NCBI GenBank assembly: GCA_019915135.1 | Contig: JAHLMK010000001.1 | Span: forward strand, 5,890,001 to 5,954,000 | Direction of reading: 5' to 3' | Source of the DNA: Strobilurus pachycystidiatus | Lineage: Eukaryota; Basidiomycota; Agaricomycetes; Agaricales; Physalacriaceae | DNA length: 64,000 bases | Shown: piece after piece, positions 22,913-32,793 of the stretch | How positions within the stretch are numbered: position 1 is the first letter of the stretch | How the letters are laid out: every line of letters begins with the position of its first letter | Program-made: the position numbers and the translations under genes | The notes under the pieces: generated by a model | Told to the model about the DNA's origin: nothing | Seen by the model: the letters and a program-made list of their open reading frames with translations, nothing else | The model's database searches: none

Positions 22913-23181
22913 AGAGAATGAGGTGCTAGATGGTGTTGATGGAGGGAGGCTAGAGACGGTTGAGAGGGAGGGAGAGAGTGCCGTGTAGTCACGCGCCGTG
23001 AAAAGGCTTTGGGAGTTGATAGATGTTGCACTGCTGCTAGATTTGGAGGGGGTAGAGGGCCGGGAGGCTTCAGGAAGATGAACGGCGCGCTTCTTAGGCG
23101 ACGCGTTACGGGTGACCTTCTTGAGAGGATTATAACCAGCGCCAGGAGCTGCCGACGGTCCAGCGATCCTTTCCAGACTCT

Positions 23182-23995
23182 TGTTAAGACCGTGCCCCAG
23201 ACCAAGTCAAGCGGATGTCCGAAACCGGATTTCTCGGTAAGCACAGCACAAGCGGTGCTCCGAGCCTGTGAAAGAATAAGCGTAGAAGTGTTTAAAAGAA
23301 AGAAAAGGTAAAAGGTTTACCTATTCTGTATTGGCACGTGTTTCCACACCTGCAACCCTATGGATCCCCGTCAAGCGGTAGTCCGGCTATCCCTCGGTTG
23401 TGGTGAGAGTTGCAGGGGGCCCGGTCTTGAGGATTGTCGGTGGTCCGGAACCAGGGCTGCCTGCGTTCAGCAGGTTGGTCCCTTGAGTCGAGCCTTGAAT
23501 CCGGGGGTCCGCCAAGGAAGAGCAAACCCGGAGGAAGGAGACAAGAGATGAGCTCGGAGGTCCGTAAGGACAACGCGAGTTGGAGAATGTAAGTCTTAGC
23601 CAACGAGCGGAGTTCCGCAAGTTGAGTTCAGACAAGAAGAAGAGACGAAGACTAGACTGGAGCGTCTAAGTTGATATTCGAACTGAGGAAACATAGGTAA
23701 AGTACAAGCGCTTAAATACTGGGCTGAGTAGGTAGATGCATAAGGAGATAAGTAAGATCACAAGCGGAGGTCCACATGTATTGGGCAAAGGGCAGCATGG
23801 TCTGGGTCAAGGGTATGGCAAGTTTGGCGGTAGAGATGCTGAGTAAAGGATCACGTGCGGAGGCCCGAGCGGCCCGGGTGGACTTGGCAAGACTTGGCGA
23901 GGATGGATGATTAATGGGGTCACGAGGAGACGCGTGACTGGCTGAGTAAGTCGGAGATCCGGTCCGATCCTGTGTCATGACGCATGGATATGACA
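23182..23995 (-). repeat. 3' LTR of LTR element 2
   Basis: 814 bp, near-identical to 31055-31868. It follows the polypurine tract in element orientation. A TATTTAA-like box lies near 23,715 on the minus strand. Confidence 0.95.
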
Positions 23996-24008
23996 GTATC
24001 CCCCCTTC
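23996..24008 (-). promoter_or_regulatory. Polypurine tract of LTR element 2
   Basis: On the minus strand GAAGGGGGGATAC directly precedes the 3' LTR, as expected for the plus-strand primer of reverse transcription. Confidence 0.8.
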
Positions 24009-24146
24009 AAGGTTCTGGCCTCCAGAACCCTAAGGTCAACCACCGGGGCCAAAATCCCTCACCGTGCAGGTCCGCATGAGTCACCGTTCGGGTCCGCATG
24101 AGTCACCGGAACAAATCGGAAAGCCTATTTGCTGACGAATCTGCGG

Positions 24147-25320
24147 ATGTCCCCTCAAGATCGGGGAAAACCGGCTGCGCAGAAGCGCAGGTCCACAAAT
24201 CCTGATGACAGAGTAGCGGATGCTCGCGAGTATAAAGGCAGAGACTCAACTCTGAGAAAAATTCAAAAAATGGCGCCCCATATGATCCCCGACTCCACTG
24301 CCTGGGTTGAGATTGACGGCATCTCGTACTTCGCCCCCTCGGACCACCCCGAACTCCGCAACGTCGTGCTCCAGTACCTGGCGGAGGACCCGCAACGCGG
24401 ACCGCCGCCCCAAATGCCCGACGCCATATTCGATCCCGGGGCTCCGCCCATTCGGCCCGCCACACCCGACGTCGGACTCCCGCCCGAGCCTGCGCAAGCA
24501 GCAGAAGACGCCGACAAGAAAGCGCGGAGGGCCGCGGAGCGTGCCCGACTTGATTGGGAGGAGGAATGCGAGACGCTGCGGGAGGCCGCGGACGAACAGA
24601 GGTCTGCGGAGTTAGCAGAATTCGAGAGGATGGCGGAGGACCACCCGCGGAGGGCCCTGGAGTTCTCCAAATACCAGGACGACCTCGCCGCTTTCTGGGA
24701 GGAACACGAGGAGTGGTGGTCGGTCCTCCGCTCGTGGGACACAGCGAGGAGCGAGGTGGGGAGGGAGAAAGCGGGGAGTCCGTCGACGCGGAGGAGGGCG
24801 AGAGTGGAGGACAGCGACGAGGAGGAGCGGGGGCCCGCCAAAAAGAAGGCCAAGGGGAAGGGCAAGGCGAAGGCGGTGGAGGCCCGCACCGGGTCCACGC
24901 ATCGGTTTGGAGATCACCGTGAGTGTTTTATTTTATCTTGACATGGCGATGGCTCACCGGGGATCCGCAGGATGCAAATTATGCATTAGCCACGACAAGG
25001 AGCCCTGCGTCTGGGGTGGGCCTCCGGCCAAATCATGCGACGAATGCATCAAGACGAAACGGGCGTGTGGACTCCCGGCCCGCCACATGGACGTCCACGA
25101 GCTGGACTCTCGTGAAGCCTCCCGTATGAGGCGAATCAGCAAGATGGTGTCCGAGGTGGCGAAGGATATGGGCACGGAGCTCCGCACCGTATTCGCGGAG
25201 GAGATTGCGAAGGCAAGGGCGCGGGAAGAGGGCTCGAGTGGAGGTCCATCTGGGAAAGAGGAGGGAGATGAAGAGGAAGAGGAGCAAGAGGAGGATGAAG
25301 AGGAAGCAGAGGGGGAGTAG
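24147..25320 (+). CDS. Antisense, spliced Zn-cluster-like gene inside LTR element 2
   Basis: Two exons (24147-24918, 24971-25320) join across a 52-bp GTGAGT..CGCAG intron to give 373 residues. The start could also be MAPHMIPDSTAWVEIDG at 24270. The protein has a Pro-rich then Glu/Ala helical region (RLDWEEECETLREAADEQRS), a basic nuclear-type stretch (AKKKAKGKGKAKA) and a six-Cys motif C-x2-C-x7-C-x9-C-x2-C-x6-C (CKLCISHDKEPC..CDECIKTKRAC), which resembles fungal Zn2Cys6 clusters. A long acidic tail follows. It lies between pol and the 3' LTR, opposite to gag-pol. DNA binding is inferred from the cluster; the role could be regulation of the element or of host loci. Confidence 0.75.
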
Positions 25321-25472
25321 ATAGAAAAATGATATGTTTTTCTTTTTCTTGATTTTTCTTGGTGTGAAAGCGAGATGGAAATCTAAGTGGACCGCCGAAT
25401 CGGCGGAGCACCGCAAAACAGAGTGAGGCAAGGAAAACTGAGATAGTAAGAAAATTCCCTTGGAAGGGCTTA

Positions 25473-28400
25473 CTACGCGGTAGTAGCCTGGGGTTTTGGT
25501 TTCTTGGGGTAACGCGAGTGGAAGTCCGCAACCAGCTCGTCCGCAGCAATATCGTCAGCGCCGACCCAAGAGAACTCCTCATCCGTGCCCTCGTAACCGG
25601 ACCACCGCACATAGTAGCGAAGGGGGGTCCGATTCCTCCGATCCAGCTTGGCGTCTAGTATTTCAGAGACTTCATAGTGAATTTCTCCTTCAACTTCGAC
25701 GGGAGGAGGTGGGGACTCCGAACGATTGGGAATGGTGTTCTCTTCGAAGGGTTCCAGTTGGGACACGTGGAACACCGGATGAACAAGACGAAGGTAGTCG
25801 GGTAGCCGCAATGTGAAGGCGTTAGAACTGGGTTGAGCAATGATTGGGAACGGACCAAGGTGGGTTTCCGAGAATTTTCGGGTTGGCCGAGTAGTGTTGA
25901 TGTACTTGGCCAGGAGGTAGACACGATCACCAATGCGGAAGTCCGGAGCGGCTATCCGTTTCTTGTCAGCTTGTAACTTGTAACGGGATTGAGCGAGGGA
26001 AATCTCATCTCTAAGCATCGCATGCAACTCGTCCAAGTTCACCACAAAATCGCGTGCTCGTGCGGAGGCCAGATCCCGTTCCGGATACACCGTAATGGAA
26101 GGGTGGTACCCTTTGTTGGCAAAGAACGGGGAGATACCAGTGGACGCATTGGGAGCGTTGTTGTACGCAAACTCTGCAAGAGCCAAGAGTTGATCCCAGT
26201 TGTCCTGCTGGTAAGAACAGTAAATGCGAAGGTACTGTTCCAAGGTCTGGTTGGCGCGTTCGGTTTGGCCATCCGCCTCAGGATGGTGCCCCGAAGTGAA
26301 GTGGAGCTCCATATTGAGAGCCTGAGCGAGAGCGCGGGTGAAATGAGCAACGAATTCGGAGCCCCGGTCAGAAGTGACATGCGATGGGACTCCGTGCTTG
26401 GAAAAGACATGGATGACAAAGAGATGAGCTAGCTGCTCCGAAGTGATGGTGTCATGAGTGGGAATGAAGATAGCCTGCTTGGAGGCCCGATCGACGATGA
26501 CCAGAATCGCGGTGAACCCGTTTGAAGAAGGAAGTTCTTCAATAAAGTCCAGAGAGATGGAGTCCCAAGGGCGCAGGGGTACAGGCAATGGTTTGAGTAA
26601 ACCATAAGGACGATGGCGCGTGGGTTTGTTCCTGCCACAAACAGTACAAGACTTGACGTAGTGGCGGACAAACTCACGAATCTTGGGCCAAGTGTAACCC
26701 CGCCGGATTAACTCGAGGGTGCGATTCTGACCAAAGTGGCCAGCAAGGATATGATCGTGATGAAGACGGAGGACTCGCAAGCGGAGGTCCAAGGAGTTGG
26801 GAACATAAATGCGGCCGTCCAACCTAAGTAGACCTGCATCATCGGAGGTCCATCGAGAATTAGAGGGATCACCTGCAAGGGCTAGTCCCGCTTGGACTTC
26901 CGGATCCTCGTCGTAGGAGTTCTTGATATCGGAGTGCAGAGACTCCAGATCCATGATGACGGAGGCCCGAAGGGCAGGATATTCTAAATAGGTGGCGCGC
27001 AGTGAGGAGGATAACTGCTCCTGCGTGAAGACTGGCCTGAAGTTGTGCGGATTCACCGCTGCATATGAACTGTCATCTCGCGCGTAAACGTCCCAACGCC
27101 TAGTGAGGGCGTCCGGCTTCCCGCCTTTAGAACCAGGCCGGAAACGGATGACCATGTTGAACGCGGAGAGGTACTCGGACCACCGAACCTGGCGACGAGT
27201 GAGGAGCTTGGTTGTTGAGAAATACTCCAGGTTCTTGTGGTCTGTTACCACGTCAACAGGGAAAGCCGGACCCTCCAGATAGTGACGCCACTCTTGAAAA
27301 GAGTCGAAGATGGAAAGGAGTTCCTTATCGTGAACGTCGTAGTTGAGCTCCGGAGGGGTGAGACTGCGAGAATGAAATGCAATGGGATGAAGGTCATCAT
27401 CGTCACCGATGATGGATAGGACAGCCGCAATGGCGTAGTCGGAGGCGTCGGTTTCAACAACAAGTTGGCGTCCAGGTTGCCAATGAGCGAGAACGGGCGC
27501 CCGAGTGAAAGCCTCCTTGAGAGCAACGAAGGCAGAGCGTTCCGGATCTCCGAAACTCCATTTGAGGTCCTTTTTCGTAAGGCGAGTGAGCGGCCTAGCG
27601 ATTTCGGAGTAACCCTCTATGAAGCGTCGGTAGAAATTGGCAAAACCAAGAAAAGACTGGACGTCCTTAACTTTGCGGGGCTCCGGCCAGTCCACGATAG
27701 CTTTGACTTTATCGTCGGACATCCGGAGGCCCTCCGGGGACATGATGAAACCAAGGTACTCGACAGTGTCCTGGTGAAACTCGCACTTGGAGAGTTTGAG
27801 GAAAAGCCCGCCCATGAGCGCGGAGCCGCTTGAGCACCTCTCGAACGTTCTTGACGTGGTCCTCCATGTTGTCGGAGTAAACCAAGATATCGTCAAGGTA
27901 GACGACGACTGATACATCGAGCATATCAGAGAAGATGTCGTTAACAAAACGTTGAAACGTAGCTGGTGCATTGGTCAGCCCCTCGGGCATAACTCTCCAC
28001 TCGAAAGATCCATAACGGGTACGGAAAGAGGTCTTCCATTCATCGCCTTCGGCTATCCGAATAAGATGATAGGCGTGTCGGATGTCCATCTTTGTATAGA
28101 TCTTGGCAGAACGAGCTGTGTCGAGGAGGTCCGTGATGAGGGGGAGTGGATAGCGATCCTTCTTCGTGATCTTGTTAAGGCCTCGGAAGTCCACGCAGAG
28201 TCGGAGGTCCCCAGATTTCTTACGAACAAAAAGAACCGGGGCTCCGATGGAGGATTGCGACGAAGTGATGAAACCGGTTGCCAGGTTTTCATCTATAAAC
28301 TCTCGAAGGGCTTTGAGTTCCACTTCAGAGAGAGAATAAATGGGACCTAGCTTGGGGAGCGGAGCCCCGTCCTCAAGATTGATCTTGTGGTCGTAAGGAC

Positions 28401-29307
28401 GGTGATCCGGAAGCACTTCCGAAAGAGAGTCGCTGAAGACGTCTGCGTAGTCTCGGTACTCCGGTGGGATATCCGAGACATCTGCTGGTTGAACCTTGGC
28501 ATCCCGTAAAGAGGCACCAGGATCAGGCCGCATCAAGAACTGGTGAGAGCCAGGCTCTTTGCAAGCGCGGATGTACGCAGCAGCGGATATGACAGAGACC
28601 TTGGGTGAAGAAGAGATGATGAAATGATCGCCTGGAGGGTACTCGTAGATTGGTTCAAAGGGAAAAGATGGCTTTTTTCTAGATTTTCGAAGAGGAGGAG
28701 CAAGAGGGGGAGTTTTCGGACGACCGCTGGGTATTGGCGGATCTCCGAAGGAAAAGTCAGCGGCGGAGAGCGGATCTTCCGCTGACGCTGATGAGTCTAT
28801 GGAAAGTGCATCATCAACTGGATAAAAGCTTTGCAAAGCAGATGGTTCACCCGTAGCGGTGTGCCGGAAGGCAACACTGTTCTCCGACCAATTAACCAAC
28901 GGGTTATAACGGTGGAGCCAGTTATATCCGAGCACAACGTCGCAGGTAGAATCAAGGGGAGTGACATAGAAGGTCACAGACAGAGGATCTCCGGAGGGAA
29001 AGGTAACCGTAAGAGTAACCGTTTGAGTGATAGTAGAGCCAAATGAACCGTTCAAGAGTCGGAGCTCCACAGGTGCAGTATCCGAGGTGGGAATGTGATG
29101 TTTGAGAATAAAACGAGTGTCGATAAAGCAGTCGGACGACCCGGAGTCGACCAGCGCAGAAAGGCGAACCTTTGCAAGGTTGGTGCGGGGGTCCGGAATC
29201 GTAAGAGGGAGAACGAGGGATGAAGGGGTTGTGGAAAGAGCGGCAGCGTTGAGAGTAACAACCTTGTGTGTGCAGCTGCTGGAGTCAACGTAGCTCCGAT
29301 CGTGCAC
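25473..29307 (-). pseudogene. Pol polyprotein of LTR element 2 (protease-RT-RNase H-integrase-chromodomain), frameshifted
   Basis: The first part (from about 29307) has the aspartic protease ALVDSGSSDCFID, then RT with CVDFRGLNKITKKDRYPLP and catalytic YLDDILVYS. The second part (to 25473) has RNase H (VVETDASDYAIAAVLS), the HHCC zinc finger of integrase (HHDHILAGHFGQ..CTVCGRNKP), the integrase core with D, D and E (LDFIEELP, TSDRGSEF, TERANQTLEQ) and a C-terminal chromodomain (YYVRWSGYEGTDEEFSWVG). The frame breaks just after the RT palm at about 27,806-27,816, so a single-base indel separates RT from RNase H/integrase. Pol lies in the -1 frame relative to gag and is open back to an A6 run at the gag stop. 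Confidence 0.95.
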
Positions 29308-29327
29308 TAAGGTATCGGAGCTACTCT

Positions 29328-31004
29328 CTATTTTTTCGAACTCGCAGCGTCCGATGGTGCATCAGCTTTAGAAGTTGAAGTTTGAGCACCACGTGCCTTG
29401 AGAGCGGCCTTCCGCTTGTTACAGTCCTCTGCCTTGTGGCCCCCGAGTCCACAGAAGAGGCAGAGTTTCTCGGCTATCCGCCGAGCCTTCTCAGCGGGAG
29501 TCAACTTCCCATCGGGCCCAAGCTTGTCCGCGTAGGGTCTCTCAGCCTTCGGAGCTCCACCAGAGCCCGAATTCGAGTCCTTTTTCGCGTTGTCAGCCTT
29601 GGCAGGAGTCGAAGAGGAAGATGACGTAGCTGGTTTGGGTTTGGGGGTACCCGACGAGCTAACAGAGCCAGAAGGAGTTGATGCCTTTTGTTCCCTGTGT
29701 TGCTCGGCCTTCCGCTGCCAATAACGATGGTCAATTTCTTGACATTTGGCGCGGAGGTCTTTGAGATTGTCGGGACGACCGTGGTGTGACAACGCATCCT
29801 TGATTCGCGGCGGTGGTCCGCGATAGTAGGAGTGTGTGAGCGCATTGGTGTCCCATCCAATTATTGACGCTAAGTTGTTAAACTTAACGTTGTAATGGAG
29901 AATCCTGTCGGAGTCCCGCATCCGAAGTGTCTCCAGTTCATCCTCAGCGCTGCCAGTAGGATCATGAGGTCCAAAGTTGACCTCGAGTTCCCTGACAAAG
30001 ACATCATAGGATAGAGTCCACAACGGGGGGTCCGCAGTTGGGTGGAGGATATCCGGCTCAAACCATCCCAGCGCAGTCCCAGTCAGATACGAGATCGCAT
30101 AGTTGATCTTGCTGAACTGGGTCTTGAATGCTGCAGGACGGTCTTGAAAATTGAGACTTAAGGATAGTAAGAATCCACGTAGCTTTGAGGGATCCGATCC
30201 ACTGAATGGATCGGGTTCCCTAACTTTTGTCCGCACCTGCTGGGTGCTAGCAGGCTTTATCGCGGCGCCAATCGATGCACCCATGGAGTCACTAAAGAGC
30301 CGCATCAGCCGTAAGAGCTTAAGCTCATCGGGGCCAATTTCAATGGGCTCTTCAGTGGGGTCATTGGGTGGCCCTCCGCCAGGAGGTCCACCACCACCCC
30401 CACCCCCACCAGCACCACCTGGCGGCCCACCGCCTGGTAGTCCTCCACCTCCACCACCACCTGGTGGACCACCGCCTGGTGGTCCGTCACCTCCACCTTC
30501 GTTTCCCTCAGGTTCGCTCGGATCTCCACTTGGCCCTGGTTTATCTTCGAAGGGATTGCTAGATACCTCTTCCTCACCCCCTGCCTCAGATTCGGGCAAG
30601 GGGATACCCGCACCACGAGTAGGAGTGTGCGGTGAGAAAGCGGCCCTTCCGGCGGCTCGAGGAGTAGCCTGGTAAATAAAACCAGCCTGGGCCAAGCGTT
30701 CTGGAGAAAAGGGATTTTCAGGGCGAATAGGATTAGAGGGAGGCTGCGTAACTTGGACAAGAGGGGGTTGTCTGGGAAACAACTCTTGGGCAGCTTGGAA
30801 AGGTGTGGCGCGGGTCATGGCACCAATATCGGATACCCGCGCATGGAGGGAGATACCCATGGACCTGCGACGAAGGACATCCTGAGAGCGTCGTTGCGCA
30901 ACCGTATCCAGAGTAGATAGGTATGTTTGCGCCAGGTCCTCGTCTGTGGCACTGTGGTTGGTGAAGTAGGGATTGATGGGTGGGGGAATGTTGTGATCAG
31001 ACAT
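29328..31004 (-). CDS. Gag of LTR element 2
   Basis: 558 residues starting MSDHNIPPPINPYFTNHSAT. A Pro/Gly-rich segment (residues ~180-220) separates the N-terminus from a retrotransposon gag capsid domain (KLRGFLLSLSLNFQDRPAAF, NYAISYLTGTALGWFEPD, FVRELEVNFGPHDPTGSAED). A Ser/Thr/Lys linker and a CCHC zinc knuckle (CLFCGLGGHKAEDC) follow near the end. Its TAG stop follows a run of six A residues. A -1 shift there would enter pol without a stop, so programmed frameshifting is plausible. Confidence 0.95.
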   Translation of the reverse strand: MSDHNIPPPINPYFTNHSATDEDLAQTYLSTLDTVAQRRSQDVLRRRSMGISLHARVSDIGAMTRATPFQAAQELFPRQPPLVQVTQPPSNPIRPENPFSPERLAQAGFIYQATPRAAGRAAFSPHTPTRGAGIPLPESEAGGEEEVSSNPFEDKPGPSGDPSEPEGNEGGGDGPPGGGPPGGGGGGGLPGGGPPGGAGGGGGGGGPPGGGPPNDPTEEPIEIGPDELKLLRLMRLFSDSMGASIGAAIKPASTQQVRTKVREPDPFSGSDPSKLRGFLLSLSLNFQDRPAAFKTQFSKINYAISYLTGTALGWFEPDILHPTADPPLWTLSYDVFVRELEVNFGPHDPTGSAEDELETLRMRDSDRILHYNVKFNNLASIIGWDTNALTHSYYRGPPPRIKDALSHHGRPDNLKDLRAKCQEIDHRYWQRKAEQHREQKASTPSGSVSSSGTPKPKPATSSSSSTPAKADNAKKDSNSGSGGAPKAERPYADKLGPDGKLTPAEKARRIAEKLCLFCGLGGHKAEDCNKRKAALKARGAQTSTSKADAPSDAASSKK

Positions 31005-31054
31005 GGCTGAGAACGGCAGTATCTTGTTGACTCAAAGGAAGAGTTCGAATATAC

Positions 31055-31868
31055 TGTTAAGACCGTGCCCCAGACCAAGTCAAGCGGATGTCCGAAACCG
31101 GATTTCTCGGTAAGCACAGCACAAGCGGTGCTCCGAGCCTGTGAAAGAATAAGCGTAGAAGTGTTTAAAAGAAAGAAAAGGTAAAAGGTTTACCTATTCT
31201 GTATTGGCACGTGTTTCCACACCTGCAACCCTATGGATCCCCGTCAAGCGGTAGTCCGGCTATCCCTCGGTTGTGGTGAGAGTTGCAGGGGGCCCGGTCT
31301 TGAGGATTGTCGGTGGTCCGGAACCAGGGCTGCCTGCGTTCAGCAGGTTGGTCCCTTGAGTCGAGCCTTGAATCCGGGGGTCCGCCAAGGAAGAGCAAAC
31401 CCGGAGGAAGGAGACAAGAGATGAGCTCGGAGGTCCGTAAGGACAACGCGAGTTGGAGAATGTAAGTCTTAGCCAACAAGCGGAGTTCCGCAAGTTGAGT
31501 TCAGACAAGAAGAAGAGACGAAGACTAGACTGGAGCGTCTAAGTTGATATTCGAACTGAGGAAACATAGGTAAAGTACAAGCGCTTAAATACTGGGCTGA
31601 GTAGGTAGATGCATAAGGAGATAAGTAAGATCACAAGCGGAGGTCCACATGTATTGGGCAAAGGGCAGCATGGTCTGGGTCAAGGGTATGGCAAGTTTGG
31701 CGGTAGAGATGCTGAGTAAAGGATCACGTGCGGAGGCCCGAGCGGCCCGGGTGGACTTGGCAAGACTTGGCGAGGATGGATGATTAATGGGGTCACGAGG
31801 AGACGCGTGACTGGCTGAGTAAGTCGGAGATCCGGTCCGATCCTGTGTCATGACGCATGGATATGACA
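31055..31868 (-). repeat. 5' LTR of LTR element 2
   Basis: 814 bp, the upstream LTR relative to gag-pol. The next bases inward begin GTATATTCGAAC; I could not assign the primer tRNA. Confidence 0.95.
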
Positions 31869-32793
31869 ACTCTCATAGATGGAAAACTCCGGAGGACCGA
31901 CGTTATTGCTGAGGTACGCTTCATCCCATGACCTATATGCGGCAGCCTTCGTAGGAGCACCGTGGAAGCTTGCTCCTGGCCATCGGATGACGGACTTTGC
32001 ACACGCCTCCCTACGATGAAGTTGAACGAGAAGATATGATAGATTCAGTACGCACCAGCCACAATGAACACCAGTAACGCTGCCATTCGTGACCACATAG
32101 TATCTCTTCTTGCCCCACTCTTTACTCCAGCGTGTACACCCCCGGCGAAGGTTGTTTGTGGATCGAATGAAGGGATTCTCTTCGCCTATACCGTTGGGAA
32201 CTTCCACGGGGCCTGGGGGGGGTTCTACAGGGAGAGATCTCGTCGCGGCATCTACACGGTCAAAGTCTTCAGCGGTCATGGACTCAAAAAGTGCGGAAGC
32301 CGGATCGTCCTCAAAGTAGTCGATGGATTGCGTAGAGGATTGGCGCGAGAGCGCAGGCATGGCGCTGGTTGCCTTCTTTTTACGCTCTGAGCAGCATGAT
32401 TAGTTGATGAACTGAGATGCTAGATAAATACATACTTTGATCGTTTTGAAAGACTAGATAGATGCCATTAGAGTGTGAGCAGATTGAGAGAATTGAGAGC
32501 TTACTGTTGTTTTCCTCCCCCGTCAGCCACATGCAAGTCAACGTTGAAGTCGAAGATCAAAAGTGCAGAGATGGCGTTATCGTGGGAGCATCCGGGTTAC
32601 GGCCCGCTGCAAAATTGCTGGCCTTATCATCTCTTCTACTATCTGCGCCACTACTATTGGAAATTGCTCATACACCCCGCGGCCGAGGGAGTCATGCGTG
32701 GCGTTTCGCGGTCACGTCATGTAGTCTCTGAAAAAATTCCAAGTCAGATTTTTTTGCGCTGTACAGTCAGCCCACCTCCCATTGTTAAGCGCA

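Larger units (their letters stand above)
23182..31868 (-). mobile_element. LTR element 2: Ty3/gypsy chromovirus-type retrotransposon (8,687 bp)
   Basis: Two 814-bp LTRs (23182-23995 and 31055-31868), TG..CA ended, are flanked by 5-bp duplications ACTCT (23177-23181 and 31869-31873). Gag, protease, RT, RNase H, integrase and chromodomain lie in this order on the minus strand. The polypurine tract is next to the left LTR, so the 5' LTR is the right one. I see one LTR mismatch (position 23595 versus 31468), so the insertion is recent. Between pol and the 3' LTR a spliced gene runs in antisense. It disrupts a KDZ accessory gene. Confidence 0.97.
22528..32360 (-). pseudogene. RNase H1 N-terminal-like (viroplasmin-fold) gene, split by LTR element 2
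   Basis: The 5' part (32360-31869) starts MPALSRQSSTQSIDYFEDDP. After a GTGCGT..GTAG intron it encodes KKRYYVVTNGSVTGVHCGWE and ASFHGAPTKAAAYRSWDEAY. The 3' part (23181-22528) has Ser/Pro linkers (APRTPS repeats), PHYWIVIDGLYPGIYYGL and SALSYEDAWGIFEKNV, and ends at 22528. The aromatic YYVV..G..GV..GW plus a later aromatic/Trp helix resembles the small nucleic-acid-binding domain found at the N-terminus of RNase H1. Two such domains are present. LTR element 2 with 5-bp duplication ACTCT lies between the parts, and the reading frame is continuous across the empty site (IYES-LERIAG). The gene was therefore intact until a recent insertion. Confidence 0.75.

Noticed and set aside
24263..24898. 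211-residue minus-strand frame in LTR element 2, in the sense of gag-pol
   Set aside because: It is the mirror of the plus-strand gene, which has the clear Cys cluster, the basic stretch and a proper intron. The minus-strand translation is a Ser/Ala-rich shadow.
30151..30675. 174-residue plus-strand proline-rich frame
   Set aside because: Opposite-strand shadow of the Gly/Pro-rich part of gag.
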